From Streptomyces sp. Sge12 (GTDB lineage: Bacteria > Actinomycetota > Actinomycetes > Streptomycetales > Streptomycetaceae), in NCBI RefSeq assembly GCF_002080455.1, contig NZ_CP020555.1:7306501-7370500 (forward strand): a stretch of DNA of 64,000 nt, in the 5' to 3' direction. A program made the position numbers and the translations under genes. Numbering within the stretch: the stretch's first letter is position 1; each line of letters opens with the position of its first letter. This document shows positions 32,386 to 40,292 of the stretch, one piece after another. The notes under the pieces were generated by a model. It was not told where the DNA came from. It saw nothing but the letters and a program-made list of their open reading frames with translations, and did no database searches.

Positions 32386-32823
32386 ATGAGCGACACCGCC
32401 ACGCAGATCCCCACCAAGCTCCAGCTGCTGGAGCTGCTCGCCGCGATCGGCACCGCCCAGTGGCGCGAGTTCGCGGCCGCCGCGGCCCAGCACGGCCTCA
32501 CCTCCACCCAGGCCCGGGTCCTCGCCCAGCTCGACGGCCCCGTGCCGATGCGGGGCCTCGCCACCCTGCTGGTCTGCGACGCCTCGAACGTGACCGGCAT
32601 CGTCGACCGCCTGGAGGCGCGCGAGCTGGTGCGCCGGGAGCCCGACCCCGCCGACCGGCGCGTCAAGAACGTCGTCGCCACGGACGCGGGGCGCGAGGTG
32701 ATCCGCCGGGTCCGGGAGGAGATGCAGGCGATGCACGGCGCGCTGGACGCCCTCGACGAGACCGAGAGCGCGACGCTCTACGCCCTGCTGGGCCGCCTGC
32801 GCCCCTCGATGGAGAAGGCCTGA
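32386..32823 (+). CDS. MarR-family transcriptional regulator
   Basis: A 145-residue winged-helix repressor. The recognition region is LTSTQARVLAQLDGPVPMRGLATLLVCDASNVTGIVDRLEARELV, and the wing is RREPDPADRRVKNVVATDAGRE. Flanking helices form the dimer interface. It starts at ATG 32386 (MSDTATQIPTK); a nine-residue upstream extension is open but lacks a ribosome site. It most likely represses the divergent pump gene and itself, and responds to a pump substrate. HutD follows 5 bp after its stop. Confidence 0.92.
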   Translation: MSDTATQIPTKLQLLELLAAIGTAQWREFAAAAAQHGLTSTQARVLAQLDGPVPMRGLATLLVCDASNVTGIVDRLEARELVRREPDPADRRVKNVVATDAGREVIRRVREEMQAMHGALDALDETESATLYALLGRLRPSMEKA

Positions 32824-32828
32824 TCACC

Positions 32829-33425
32829 GTGGGCGCACCGAGCGGCGGCGGGATCCGCATCCTGCGGGCGGCCGATCGCACGGCCACCGTGTGGAAGAAC
32901 GGCGGGGGAGTCACCCGGGAGATCGCGGCCTGGCCCGAGGGGGCTGGCATGGACGACTTCGGCTGGCGCGTGAGCCTGGCCGAGGTCGCCGCCGACGGGC
33001 CGTTCTCGGCCTTCCCCGGCATCGCGCGGACCCTGACCCTCGCCGAGGGCGCGGGCATGGACCTCACCGTGGGCGGCGTACGCCGGCTCGTGGCCGAGCG
33101 GTACGCGCCGCAGGACTTCCCCGGGGACGAGCCCACCGACTGCCGGCTCCTCGCCGGCCCGGTGGTGAACTTCAACGTGATGTACCGCCGGGGCGCGGTG
33201 GACGCGCGGACCGCCGTCGTACGGGGCCGGTCGGTCCTGGCGGTCCCGCCGGGCGGGACGCTGCTGGTGGTCGCCCTGGAGGGGCCGGCCGTGCTCGACC
33301 GGCCGGACGGCCCCGCGGAACTCCTCCCGTACGACGCGGCCCTGGTGGCGGGACAGCTCGACTGCCCGGTCCGCACGGACGGCCGCGCGGCGGTCGTCCG
33401 CTTCGGCCCGGCGGAGACGGACTAG
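32829..33425 (+). CDS. HutD/Ves-family protein
   Basis: A 198-residue cupin-like protein of the HutD (Ves) family, recognised by WKNGGGVTREIAAWPEG near residue 24, DFGWRVSLAEVAADGPFSAFPG near 43 and NFNVMYRRG near 119. HutD is linked to histidine utilisation in other bacteria, but its reaction is not established and no hut genes are nearby. It starts at GTG 32829 with GAGAAGG upstream, directly after the MarR gene. Its stop overlaps the end of the convergent oxidase gene by four bases. Confidence 0.85.
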   Translation: MGAPSGGGIRILRAADRTATVWKNGGGVTREIAAWPEGAGMDDFGWRVSLAEVAADGPFSAFPGIARTLTLAEGAGMDLTVGGVRRLVAERYAPQDFPGDEPTDCRLLAGPVVNFNVMYRRGAVDARTAVVRGRSVLAVPPGGTLLVVALEGPAVLDRPDGPAELLPYDAALVAGQLDCPVRTDGRAAVVRFGPAETD

Positions 33426-35251
33426 CGGGAGCCGGCGGAACGCGTGCCCAGCTTCACCCACTTCGCGGTGCTGGGCACGCCCTTCGCGTTGAGCAGGAAG
33501 AGCATGTAGTACCCGGGCGGGGCGTCCGCCGCGCTCGGCGGCGTACGGAGGCCGATGGTGGAGCCGTGCACGCCGGTGATCCGCAGGTCCAGGTGGCGCT
33601 GGCTGGTGTTCACCGAGTGGGTGACGGTCGTCGGGGCCAGCAGCACGGCCCGCGTGACCTGTTTCGCCGTGGCGCTCGAGACCTGGAAGGCCGCGTCGTG
33701 GCCCAGATCGCCCGCCGGGGCCCGGTCGAGCGCCGGGCGGGGGCCCCGGTGCAGGTAGGCGGGCTCGTAGAGCTCGATGCTGCCGTCCATCCCGTCCTTG
33801 ATGTCGGGGTCGTTGGCGATCTGCTGGAGCTCGTCCCCGGTGACCATCATCCGGCCGTCCGGCAGGACCAGGGCGTTGGAGTGGTAGCCGCGCGGCAGCC
33901 GCTGGGCCGGACCCAGCGTCCAGTGGCCGCGGGCGTCGCGCAGTTCGATCTGCCGGTACTTCAGGTCCGCCTTCGGGTTGAACGGCCCGTTGCCGTAGTT
34001 CCGGGTGTCCAGGGCGCCGTTGACGGTGAGCAACGTCCCGTCGGGCAGGATCAGGGTCCCGTCCTGGGTGCGGCCGAAGGCCCTCGGCCCCTCGATGCTC
34101 CAGCGGCCCCCGGACAGCCGGTAGGTGAGGGGGTCGCGCGGGTCGCCGCCGAGCACCAGGACGGAGTCCGGGCCGCGCAGGCCGGCCGGCAGCGGCACCG
34201 CCGAACCGTAGCCGCGGAAGTCGGCGGGCCGCCGCGGCAGGTCGGTACGGGTCTCCTTGACCGGGTCGAACAGCCACTGCTGGTCGGCGTCGCGGCCCAG
34301 CCCGTAGATCCTTCCGTCCCGCAGCGCGAAGAGGTGCGGATAGTCGTTGCGGAAGGGCGCGTCGGAACGGAGCCGCTCCGAGGGGACGTTCGCCGGGATG
34401 TCGTACGGGCGCCAGGGCACGGGACGTCCGAGCGCGGGGAAGCGCTCCACCACCGGCGTGGGTGTGCCCGTACCGCGCTCGGACTGGCCGGACATGATGA
34501 TCTGGCGGCCGTCCGGCCCGGTCACGACCGAGGGGTACCAGCGTCCGACGGACATGTCGCGATTGCGGAACCACTTCTCGGTCCACGGGTCGAAGACGAA
34601 GGAGAGCTTGGCGCCGCTGCCGCCCTTCCCGCCGACGTTGCCGCCGAACACCCCCACCATTCCGTTGGGGAGGTAGGAGTGGCCGGCGCAGAAGAACGGG
34701 GCCGGGCGCGGGGCGTAGCTGCCGTCGGGCATCAGCACCACCGGCGGTGGCACGTTCTTGAAGGCCCTGGCCCCCGTCCCCCTGGCGGGGTCCCAGAGGT
34801 AGGCGCGGCCCGCGTTCGTCCGGCCCACCGTGTTGGTGGGCCCGGTCTCCTTGGTGGGGTCGGCCTCCACGCGTTCGAAGGAGAACAGCAGGACCTTGCC
34901 GGTCGGCAGCTGGGCCACGTGGACGCCGAAGTCGGGCGAGGGGAAGAACTCGGTGAACCGGCCGAACCGGGCGGCGTCGAACTTCGCGTTGGCCGTGCGC
35001 TGGGACTGCTGCAACGAGGCCAGGCTCGACGTCCGCTTGGCCTGCGGATAGCCCTGGGTCCCCCTGGCCGCGTCGCGCAGCCGCGCGTGCGCGCGGGCGT
35101 GCTCCTCGCCGAGCACTGCGCCCTCGTCGCCGGTGTGGTGGACCGCGGCGAACGCCGGAGCAGTTCCGGTCGGGGCCACGGTCAGGGCCGCGGTCAGGGC
35201 GCCGGCGAGCGCCAGCGCCGACAGGAGGGCGGAGCGTGGTGCGCGGGACAT
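33422..35251 (-). CDS. Secreted copper-radical oxidase (galactose oxidase/GlxA-like)
   Basis: A 609-residue secreted kelch-propeller oxidase ending in a DUF1929 domain. A signal peptide covers about 35 residues. By comparison with galactose oxidase the copper/radical residues are present: Cys in APFFCAGHSYLPNG, the cross-linkable Tyr in MSVGRWYPSVVTGPDGR, Tyr-His in LPRGYHSNALVLPDGR, and His in TVTHSVNTSQRHLDL. It should oxidise a primary alcohol or sugar to an aldehyde with release of hydrogen peroxide. In Streptomyces the paralogue GlxA acts with the synthase CslA at hyphal tips; no cslA is next to this gene, so it may be a second, orphan oxidase. GAGGAG precedes the ATG at 35251. Confidence 0.88.
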   Translation of the reverse strand: MSRAPRSALLSALALAGALTAALTVAPTGTAPAFAAVHHTGDEGAVLGEEHARAHARLRDAARGTQGYPQAKRTSSLASLQQSQRTANAKFDAARFGRFTEFFPSPDFGVHVAQLPTGKVLLFSFERVEADPTKETGPTNTVGRTNAGRAYLWDPARGTGARAFKNVPPPVVLMPDGSYAPRPAPFFCAGHSYLPNGMVGVFGGNVGGKGGSGAKLSFVFDPWTEKWFRNRDMSVGRWYPSVVTGPDGRQIIMSGQSERGTGTPTPVVERFPALGRPVPWRPYDIPANVPSERLRSDAPFRNDYPHLFALRDGRIYGLGRDADQQWLFDPVKETRTDLPRRPADFRGYGSAVPLPAGLRGPDSVLVLGGDPRDPLTYRLSGGRWSIEGPRAFGRTQDGTLILPDGTLLTVNGALDTRNYGNGPFNPKADLKYRQIELRDARGHWTLGPAQRLPRGYHSNALVLPDGRMMVTGDELQQIANDPDIKDGMDGSIELYEPAYLHRGPRPALDRAPAGDLGHDAAFQVSSATAKQVTRAVLLAPTTVTHSVNTSQRHLDLRITGVHGSTIGLRTPPSAADAPPGYYMLFLLNAKGVPSTAKWVKLGTRSAGSR

Positions 35252-35503
35252 GGGACTCCTCACCGCAGGAGGGCCCGGCACCCCGGCCGGCTCCGGAACC
35301 CTGGTTGCCTGAAGGACCTCGCCGATATTAGGACAAACAGGAACAAGTGATCGTTGCGACTCGGTGCCCCGAGGTGCCTGGGGCCATTCGGCGGGATGAT
35401 TTGGGTAGATTTATCGTTTCTGCGGTGATGGCCTTCGGCCAACGAGGTGAGACCGCGTGCCCGTAGACCGGACGGGTCCGCGCGGACGGCTATCCATGGC
35501 GTT

Positions 35504-36166
35504 GTGATCAAGTCGCTCCGTACCGGATTCACCGCAGCCGCCGTGACCGCAACGCTCCTCGCGCTCACCCCCGCCGCCGGGGCCTCGTCCTCGGCGCCCT
35601 CGGCCCCCGAAGACCAGGTGAGTGTGGACGTCGCCACCGTGAACGGATCGGGCTGCCGTCCAGGCAGCGCCGCCGTCGCCGTGTCGCCGGACAACTCGGC
35701 CTTCACCATCACCTACAGCGAGTACGTGGCCCAGGTCGGCGGCGGCGCCCCCGCCGTCGAAGGCCGCAAGAACTGCCTCCTCTCCCTCGACGTCCATGTC
35801 CCGCAGGGGTACACGTACGCCGTGGCCAAGGTCGACTACCGCGGCTTCGGCAACCTGCAGCCCGGCGCCGTCGGCACGCAGAAGGCCAGCTACTACTTCC
35901 AGGGCATGAGCCAGACCGCCTCCCGGACCCACAAGTTCAACGGCGCGCTCGACGACAACTGGCAGGCCACCGACACCACGGGCATCGAGGCCCTGGTCTT
36001 CGCACCCTGCGGTGAGCAGCGCAACTTCAACATCAACACCGAGCTGCGTGCGGAACTGGGCAGCTCGGACCCGTCGCTGACCAGCTACATGGCTCTGGAC
36101 TCGACGGACGGCAGCATCAACAGCGTGTACCACTTCACCTGGAAGCAGTGCCCGGTGCGGCGCTGA
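35504..36166 (+). CDS. Secreted DUF4360-family protein
   Basis: A 220-residue secreted protein. A signal peptide (MIKSLRTGFTAAAVTATLLA) is followed by a beta-rich DUF4360 domain: GSGCRPGSAAVAVSPDNSAF, YSEYVAQVGGGAP, KNCLLSLDVHVPQGYTYAV and a terminal cysteine in FTWKQCPV. Three or four cysteines probably form disulfides. Function is unknown; related proteins are secreted by fungi and actinomycetes. The start (GTG 35504) is chosen from the signal peptide; the frame is open to 35447. The upstream 250 bp hold no other gene. Confidence 0.8.
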   Translation: MIKSLRTGFTAAAVTATLLALTPAAGASSSAPSAPEDQVSVDVATVNGSGCRPGSAAVAVSPDNSAFTITYSEYVAQVGGGAPAVEGRKNCLLSLDVHVPQGYTYAVAKVDYRGFGNLQPGAVGTQKASYYFQGMSQTASRTHKFNGALDDNWQATDTTGIEALVFAPCGEQRNFNINTELRAELGSSDPSLTSYMALDSTDGSINSVYHFTWKQCPVRR

Positions 36167-36177
36167 TCCGGAAGGCC

Positions 36178-36245
36178 TCGGTCCCGGGGTCCGGGTCCGG
36201 GGGTCCGGGTCCTGGGGTCGGGGTCCGAGGGTCCGGGTCCTGGGC
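36178..36245. repeat. Degenerate GGGTCC-rich simple repeat
   Basis: About ten copies of GGGTCC/GGGGTC in irregular register follow the DUF4360 stop. This is low-complexity sequence; no regular unit length or spacers are present. Confidence 0.7.
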
Positions 36246-36280
36246 GCTCGGCCCTCGGTGATGGCTTCTCGCCCTGACCC

Positions 36281-36308
36281 CAGGGGCCCGCCCGCGGGCG
36301 GGCCCCTG
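36281..36308. terminator. Bidirectional terminator, 28-bp perfect palindrome
   Basis: Two 14-base arms starting CAGGGGCCCGCC form an uninterrupted palindrome between the convergent DUF4360 (+) and LacI (-) genes, 8 bp from the LacI stop. Confidence 0.85.
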
Positions 36309-36315
36309 CGGCACA

Positions 36316-37359
36316 TCAGGCCGACGCGCGCCGCACCAGTTCCGTGGTGGTGATCACCGGACGCGGAGCGATCCGCTCCTCCGGCCCCCCGTTCAGACCG
36401 TCCATCAGCAGCCGTGCCATCAGCCGGCCCATGCCCTCTATGTCCTGACGTACGGTCGTCAGCGGCGGGTCGGCGCTCTCCGCCACCGGTTCGGCGTCGT
36501 CGAAGCCCACCAGGGCCACGTCCTGCGGTACCGACCGGCCGCTCTCCCGCAGTACGCGCAGCGCGCCCGTCGCCATCAGGTCGTTCCCGGCGAAGACGGC
36601 GTCGATACCGGCGTCCCGCTCCAGCAGTTCCGCCATCGCGCGGGCCCCGCCCGCCGGGGTGAAGTCCCCCTCGGCGAACAGCTCGGGGCCGGCGGCCGCG
36701 AGTGCGTCCCGGTAGCCGCTCAGCCGGTCGGCCGCCGAGGTCTGGTCGAGCGGCCCGGCGATGTGCGCGATCCGCCTCCTGCCCTGCCCCAGGAGATAGC
36801 GCACGGCATCCCGCGCGCCCCCGCGGTTGTCGGCGTCCACATAGGCCACACCGTCCTGCTCGGCGGGCCCGGCCGTCCAGCCGGGGCGGCCGCCGAAGAC
36901 CGTGGGCATGCCGAGGCGGCCGATGATGGCGGGCAGCGGATCGTCGGCGTGCAGGGAGAAGGCGAGGGCGCCGTCGACATGGCCGCCCGCCAGATAGCGC
37001 TCGATCCGGTCGTAGTCCCCGCGGTCCTCCACCAGCAGCAGGACCAGCTGGGTGTCGTGCGAGGTCAGTTCCTTCGCGATGCCGCGGACCTGGCGCGAGA
37101 AGAACGGGTCCGAGAAGACCCGGATCTCCGGCTCGGGGATGATCACCGCGACGGCGCCGGTGCGCCGGGTGACCAGGGTGCGCGCCGCGTGGTTGGGGAT
37201 GTAGCCCAGCTCGCGGATCGCCGTACGCACCCGGTCCGCCAGATGGGCGCGGACTCCGTCACCGCCGTTGACCACACGGGACGCGGTGGCCCGGGAGACC
37301 CCGGCGTGCGCCGCGACGGCCTCCAGGGTGGGCCGGCTGTCGGGACGCGGCTCGGTCAC
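36316..37359 (-). CDS. LacI-family transcriptional regulator
   Basis: A 347-residue sugar-responsive repressor. The N-terminal helix-turn-helix (TLEAVAAHAGVSRATASRVVNGG) and hinge helix (PNHAARTLVTRRTGAVAVIIPEP) are followed by a periplasmic-binding-protein-like ligand domain with DAVFAGNDLMATGALRVL and the core VALVGFDDAEPVAESADPPLTT. The GTG at 37359 has GGAGGAG upstream. No sugar operon adjoins it, but a LacI-type operator (TGAGAGCGCTCTCA) lies in front of the GH16 gene 4.4 kb away and is a reasonable target to test. Confidence 0.92.
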   Translation of the reverse strand: MTEPRPDSRPTLEAVAAHAGVSRATASRVVNGGDGVRAHLADRVRTAIRELGYIPNHAARTLVTRRTGAVAVIIPEPEIRVFSDPFFSRQVRGIAKELTSHDTQLVLLLVEDRGDYDRIERYLAGGHVDGALAFSLHADDPLPAIIGRLGMPTVFGGRPGWTAGPAEQDGVAYVDADNRGGARDAVRYLLGQGRRRIAHIAGPLDQTSAADRLSGYRDALAAAGPELFAEGDFTPAGGARAMAELLERDAGIDAVFAGNDLMATGALRVLRESGRSVPQDVALVGFDDAEPVAESADPPLTTVRQDIEGMGRLMARLLMDGLNGGPEERIAPRPVITTTELVRRASA

Positions 37360-37454
37360 GGATGCTCCTCCACGGGGTCCACACAGGGGCGGTCGCACGG
37401 TGCCCGCCCCTCGCCGGACAGCAGCGTAACCGGTGATCGCCCCTGGGTGTGGGG

Positions 37455-38465
37455 TCAGGGTGAGAGCGGGCTCGAACCCGACGGGACGGCCTCCTCGGGA
37501 GCGACGGGTCCGGGCGGCGTGCCGTCGCCGAAGGGACGTCCGCCCAGCGCCGCCCGGTCGTGCGGATCGAGCCAGCCGGACAGATCCGGTCCGGCGGGCA
37601 CGATGCCGCTCGGGTTGATGTCCTCGTGGACCAGGTAGTAGTGGCGCTTGATGTGATCGAAGTCCACGGTGTCGCCGAACCCGGGGGTCTGGAACAGGTC
37701 GCGCGCGTAGCCCCACAGGACCGGCATCTCCGACAGCTTCTGCCGGTTGCACTTGAAGTGGCCGTGGTACACGGCGTCGAAGCGCACGAGGGTGGTGAAC
37801 AGCCGTACGTCCGCCTCGGTGATGGTGTCGCCGACCAGGTAACGGGAGCCCGCGAGCCGCTCGGTGAGCCGGTCGAGGTGGGCGAACAGCCGCTCGTACG
37901 CAGCGGAGTAGGCCTCCTGGGACCCGGCGAAACCGGCACGGTAGACGCCGTTGTTCACCTCCGTGTACACGGCCTCGTTCACGGAGTCGATCTCCGCCCG
38001 CAGTTCGGGCGGGTAGAGGGCCGGGGCGCCCTCGCGGTGGTACGCCGCCCACTCCAGCGACATGTCGAGCGTGATCCGCGCGAAGTCGTTCGTCACCACC
38101 TCGCCCGTCGGCACATCGACGATCGCCGGAACGGTGATCCCCCGGTCGTAGTCGGGATCGCGGGCGAGGTAGGCCTCCTGGAGCCGCTCGATGCCGAGTA
38201 CGGGGTCACGGCCGCCCGGGTCCAGGTCGAACCGCCAGCTCCGCTCGTCGTGCGTCGGGCCCGCCACGGCCATCGGCAGTGCCTTCTCCAGACCGAGGAG
38301 CCGCCGCACGATGACGGCGCGGGAGGCCCAGGGGCACGCCCGGCTGACCACCAGCCGGTAGCGGCCCGGCTCGACGGCGAAGCCCTCGCTCCCGTCGGCG
38401 GTGATCCGGGTGGTGATGTACCGGCTGTCGCGTGCGTAGGCTGCGCCACGCTGCACATAACTCAC
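37455..38465 (-). CDS. Xi-class glutathione transferase-like (hydroquinone reductase family)
   Basis: A 336-residue enzyme of the YqjG/ECM4 xi-class. The signature is the catalytic cysteine in SRACPWASRAVIVRRLLGL (near residue 50), with the C-terminal helical domain carrying YLVGDTITEADVRLFTTLVRFD and CNRQKLSEMPVLWGYARDLFQ. In bacteria with glutathione these reduce glutathionyl-hydroquinones. Streptomyces mainly uses mycothiol, so the physiological thiol is open. The GTG start (38465) precedes SYVQRGAAYARD. No partner gene is evident. Confidence 0.87.
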   Translation of the reverse strand: MSYVQRGAAYARDSRYITTRITADGSEGFAVEPGRYRLVVSRACPWASRAVIVRRLLGLEKALPMAVAGPTHDERSWRFDLDPGGRDPVLGIERLQEAYLARDPDYDRGITVPAIVDVPTGEVVTNDFARITLDMSLEWAAYHREGAPALYPPELRAEIDSVNEAVYTEVNNGVYRAGFAGSQEAYSAAYERLFAHLDRLTERLAGSRYLVGDTITEADVRLFTTLVRFDAVYHGHFKCNRQKLSEMPVLWGYARDLFQTPGFGDTVDFDHIKRHYYLVHEDINPSGIVPAGPDLSGWLDPHDRAALGGRPFGDGTPPGPVAPEEAVPSGSSPLSP

Positions 38466-38665
38466 GCCAGGCCCTGCCTTCCCTGTGCTGCTGCGGGTGC
38501 GGTTGTCCGCCCGCCCGTGCTCCCACCTGCTGGACGCGCTCGCACGTGCTCGACCGTGCCGGAGCGGACACGGAAGGTGACATTCGCATGCTCTTGCTCT
38601 CCGGACAGGCGCATACCCCCCACCCCGCCCGCTACGCCGCAGCCCGGCACCGAGCGCCGCCCGGG

Positions 38666-39502
38666 TCAGAGCTCGGGGAGGAACGGCAGGTAGTCGGGGT
38701 CGGGACCGGAGGGGATCACCGCATAGCTGCTCTCCGGGAGCTCGTTCCACACACCGGGCAGGTCTCCGAGCGGCTCGGAGACCACGAGACGGGTCTCGTC
38801 CGAGACCTCTTGGAGGTAGGGCAGCTCGGGATGCAGGTGGCGGACGGTCTCGGCCCTGCTGCTGTAGTAGAGAGACCGGGACTTCCCCTGGCTGGAGTAG
38901 CGGAAGGCCCAGACGCGCTCGCCGTCACTCACCGCCACCGTCATCTGGAGCGGCTCGGGCACGCCGTGCTCCTTGCCGAGGCGCTCCACCAGGCCGGCCA
39001 TCCTGGCCACCGCCCCCGGAACGTCCTGGTCGAGACCGTAAGTGACCGCCAGGTAGAACATCACCTCGGAGTCGGTGGACCCCTCGATGCACGGGAAGAG
39101 CGCCGGATCGACGGCCATGCAGAGGTCGCGCTGCAACCGGTGGAATTCCGCGATCGCCCCGTTGTGCATCCACAGCCAGCGGCCGTGGCGGAACGGGTGG
39201 CAGTTGGACTGCTGGATCGCCGACCCCGTCGAGGCGCGGACGTGCGCGAAGAACAGCGGCGAACGCACGTGCGCGGAGAGTTCTTGCAGGTTGCGGCTGT
39301 TCCACGCCGGGCCGACGTCCCGGAAGACCGCCGGTGTGCCGTCGCCGTCCGCGCTGTACCAGCCGATGCCGAACCCGTCGCCGTTGGTCGGCTCCGCGCC
39401 CATCCGGGAGCGGAGGCTCTGGTTGATCAGTGAGTGCTCCGGGCGGTACAGCACGGTGTCGAGGAGCATGGGCGAACCCGAGTAGGCGAGCCACCGGCAC
39501 AT
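38666..39502 (-). CDS. Class II glutamine amidotransferase (EgtC/YafJ-like)
   Basis: A 278-residue Ntn-type amidotransferase. Cys2 of MCRWLAYSGSP becomes the N-terminal nucleophile after methionine removal. Further class features are EPTNGDGFGIGWY, FFAHVRASTGS, HPFRHGRWLWMHNGAIAEF and CIEGSTDSEVMFYL. The closest named relative by layout is EgtC, the gamma-glutamyl amidohydrolase of ergothioneine synthesis, but no egtA, egtB or egtD is adjacent, so that role is unproven. ATG 39502 is required by the Cys2 rule. Frame-open sequence upstream is not used. Confidence 0.85.
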   Translation of the reverse strand: MCRWLAYSGSPMLLDTVLYRPEHSLINQSLRSRMGAEPTNGDGFGIGWYSADGDGTPAVFRDVGPAWNSRNLQELSAHVRSPLFFAHVRASTGSAIQQSNCHPFRHGRWLWMHNGAIAEFHRLQRDLCMAVDPALFPCIEGSTDSEVMFYLAVTYGLDQDVPGAVARMAGLVERLGKEHGVPEPLQMTVAVSDGERVWAFRYSSQGKSRSLYYSSRAETVRHLHPELPYLQEVSDETRLVVSEPLGDLPGVWNELPESSYAVIPSGPDPDYLPFLPEL

Positions 39503-39629
39503 GCGCACCATCCCCTTCGCAATCTGCTCCGAGCCTAACCCCACTGACGGCGCGGTTCCCGCGGGACGGGCTGCAGGTGGCGGCCGGGAGGGATCCGGCC
39601 GGGGCGGGCCGGGGCCGCGGCGCGGGGGG

Positions 39630-40142
39630 TCAGGAGAAGAGCCAGCGGGTCTGGCTGTACCCGCCCTTGCCGAAGCCGAAGGCCGTGCTCGGGCGTACCG
39701 CGAAGACCAGTGCCTCGCCCGCGTCGGGATTCACGAACGCACCGTCGGCGACGTCGAAGTGCCACTCGGGGCCGTACTTCGCCTCCCAGGCGGCGGCGAG
39801 CCGGAGCAGCCGCTCGCGATCCGTGACCCGGGCCGCCACACCCTCGACGACCAGGTCGAACCCCTCGTGCAGGGTGTTGGTGCCGGTGGTGAGGACGACG
39901 TGCGCGTTGCCGCGGAGGTTCTTGGCCTTGCGCTCCTCGGGGCCGGTGCAGAAGTGCAGCGCGCCGTCCGCCCAGACGCCGATCAGCGGGGTGACGTGCG
40001 GCCGTGCGTCGGGGCGTACGGTCGTCAGCCAGTACAGCTCCGCCGCGGCCAGCCGGGTGACGGCGTCCCGCCACGGCACCGCCGTCGCCTGCTCGTCGCT
40101 GTAGCGCGCGTCCAGCTCGGCGCGGGGTTCTTCCTCGGGCAT
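39630..40142 (-). CDS. Pyridoxamine 5'-phosphate oxidase-like (FMN split-barrel) protein
   Basis: A 170-residue split-barrel flavoprotein. Typical elements are ELYWLTTVRPDARPHVTPLIGVWADGALHFCTG near residues 35-66 and RKAKNLRGNAHVVLTTG near 71. Such proteins bind FMN or F420 and reduce small organic molecules; the cofactor cannot be decided here. GGAGGAC precedes the ATG at 40142. It lies between the amidotransferase and GH16 genes on the same strand, apparently as its own unit. Confidence 0.85.
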   Translation of the reverse strand: MPEEEPRAELDARYSDEQATAVPWRDAVTRLAAAELYWLTTVRPDARPHVTPLIGVWADGALHFCTGPEERKAKNLRGNAHVVLTTGTNTLHEGFDLVVEGVAARVTDRERLLRLAAAWEAKYGPEWHFDVADGAFVNPDAGEALVFAVRPSTAFGFGKGGYSQTRWLFS

Positions 40143-40292
40143 GGCGTGTCCTCCTGCGGCGGCGGCCTGCTGCGGCGTCGTGGTGCGGTCGGCCCCAGCC
40201 TGGCTGGCCCCGCCCGGGCCGTCCACCGGACGCGCGGCGTCGTCCGCGCGGACTGCCGCGCGGACGACGTCCGGCCTGCGAGGGGGTGGGGG

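Noticed and set aside
36178..36245. GGGTCC-rich repeats as a CRISPR or iteron array
   Set aside because: There is no constant repeat length and no unique spacers; it is simple-sequence DNA after a gene end.
38462..38650. A 62-residue minus-strand frame upstream of the GST gene
   Set aside because: Low coding quality and no ribosome site; the 200-bp gap shows no other gene.
38666..39502. Ergothioneine biosynthesis locus
   Set aside because: Only an EgtC-like amidotransferase is present; egtA, egtB and egtD are not in the neighbourhood.
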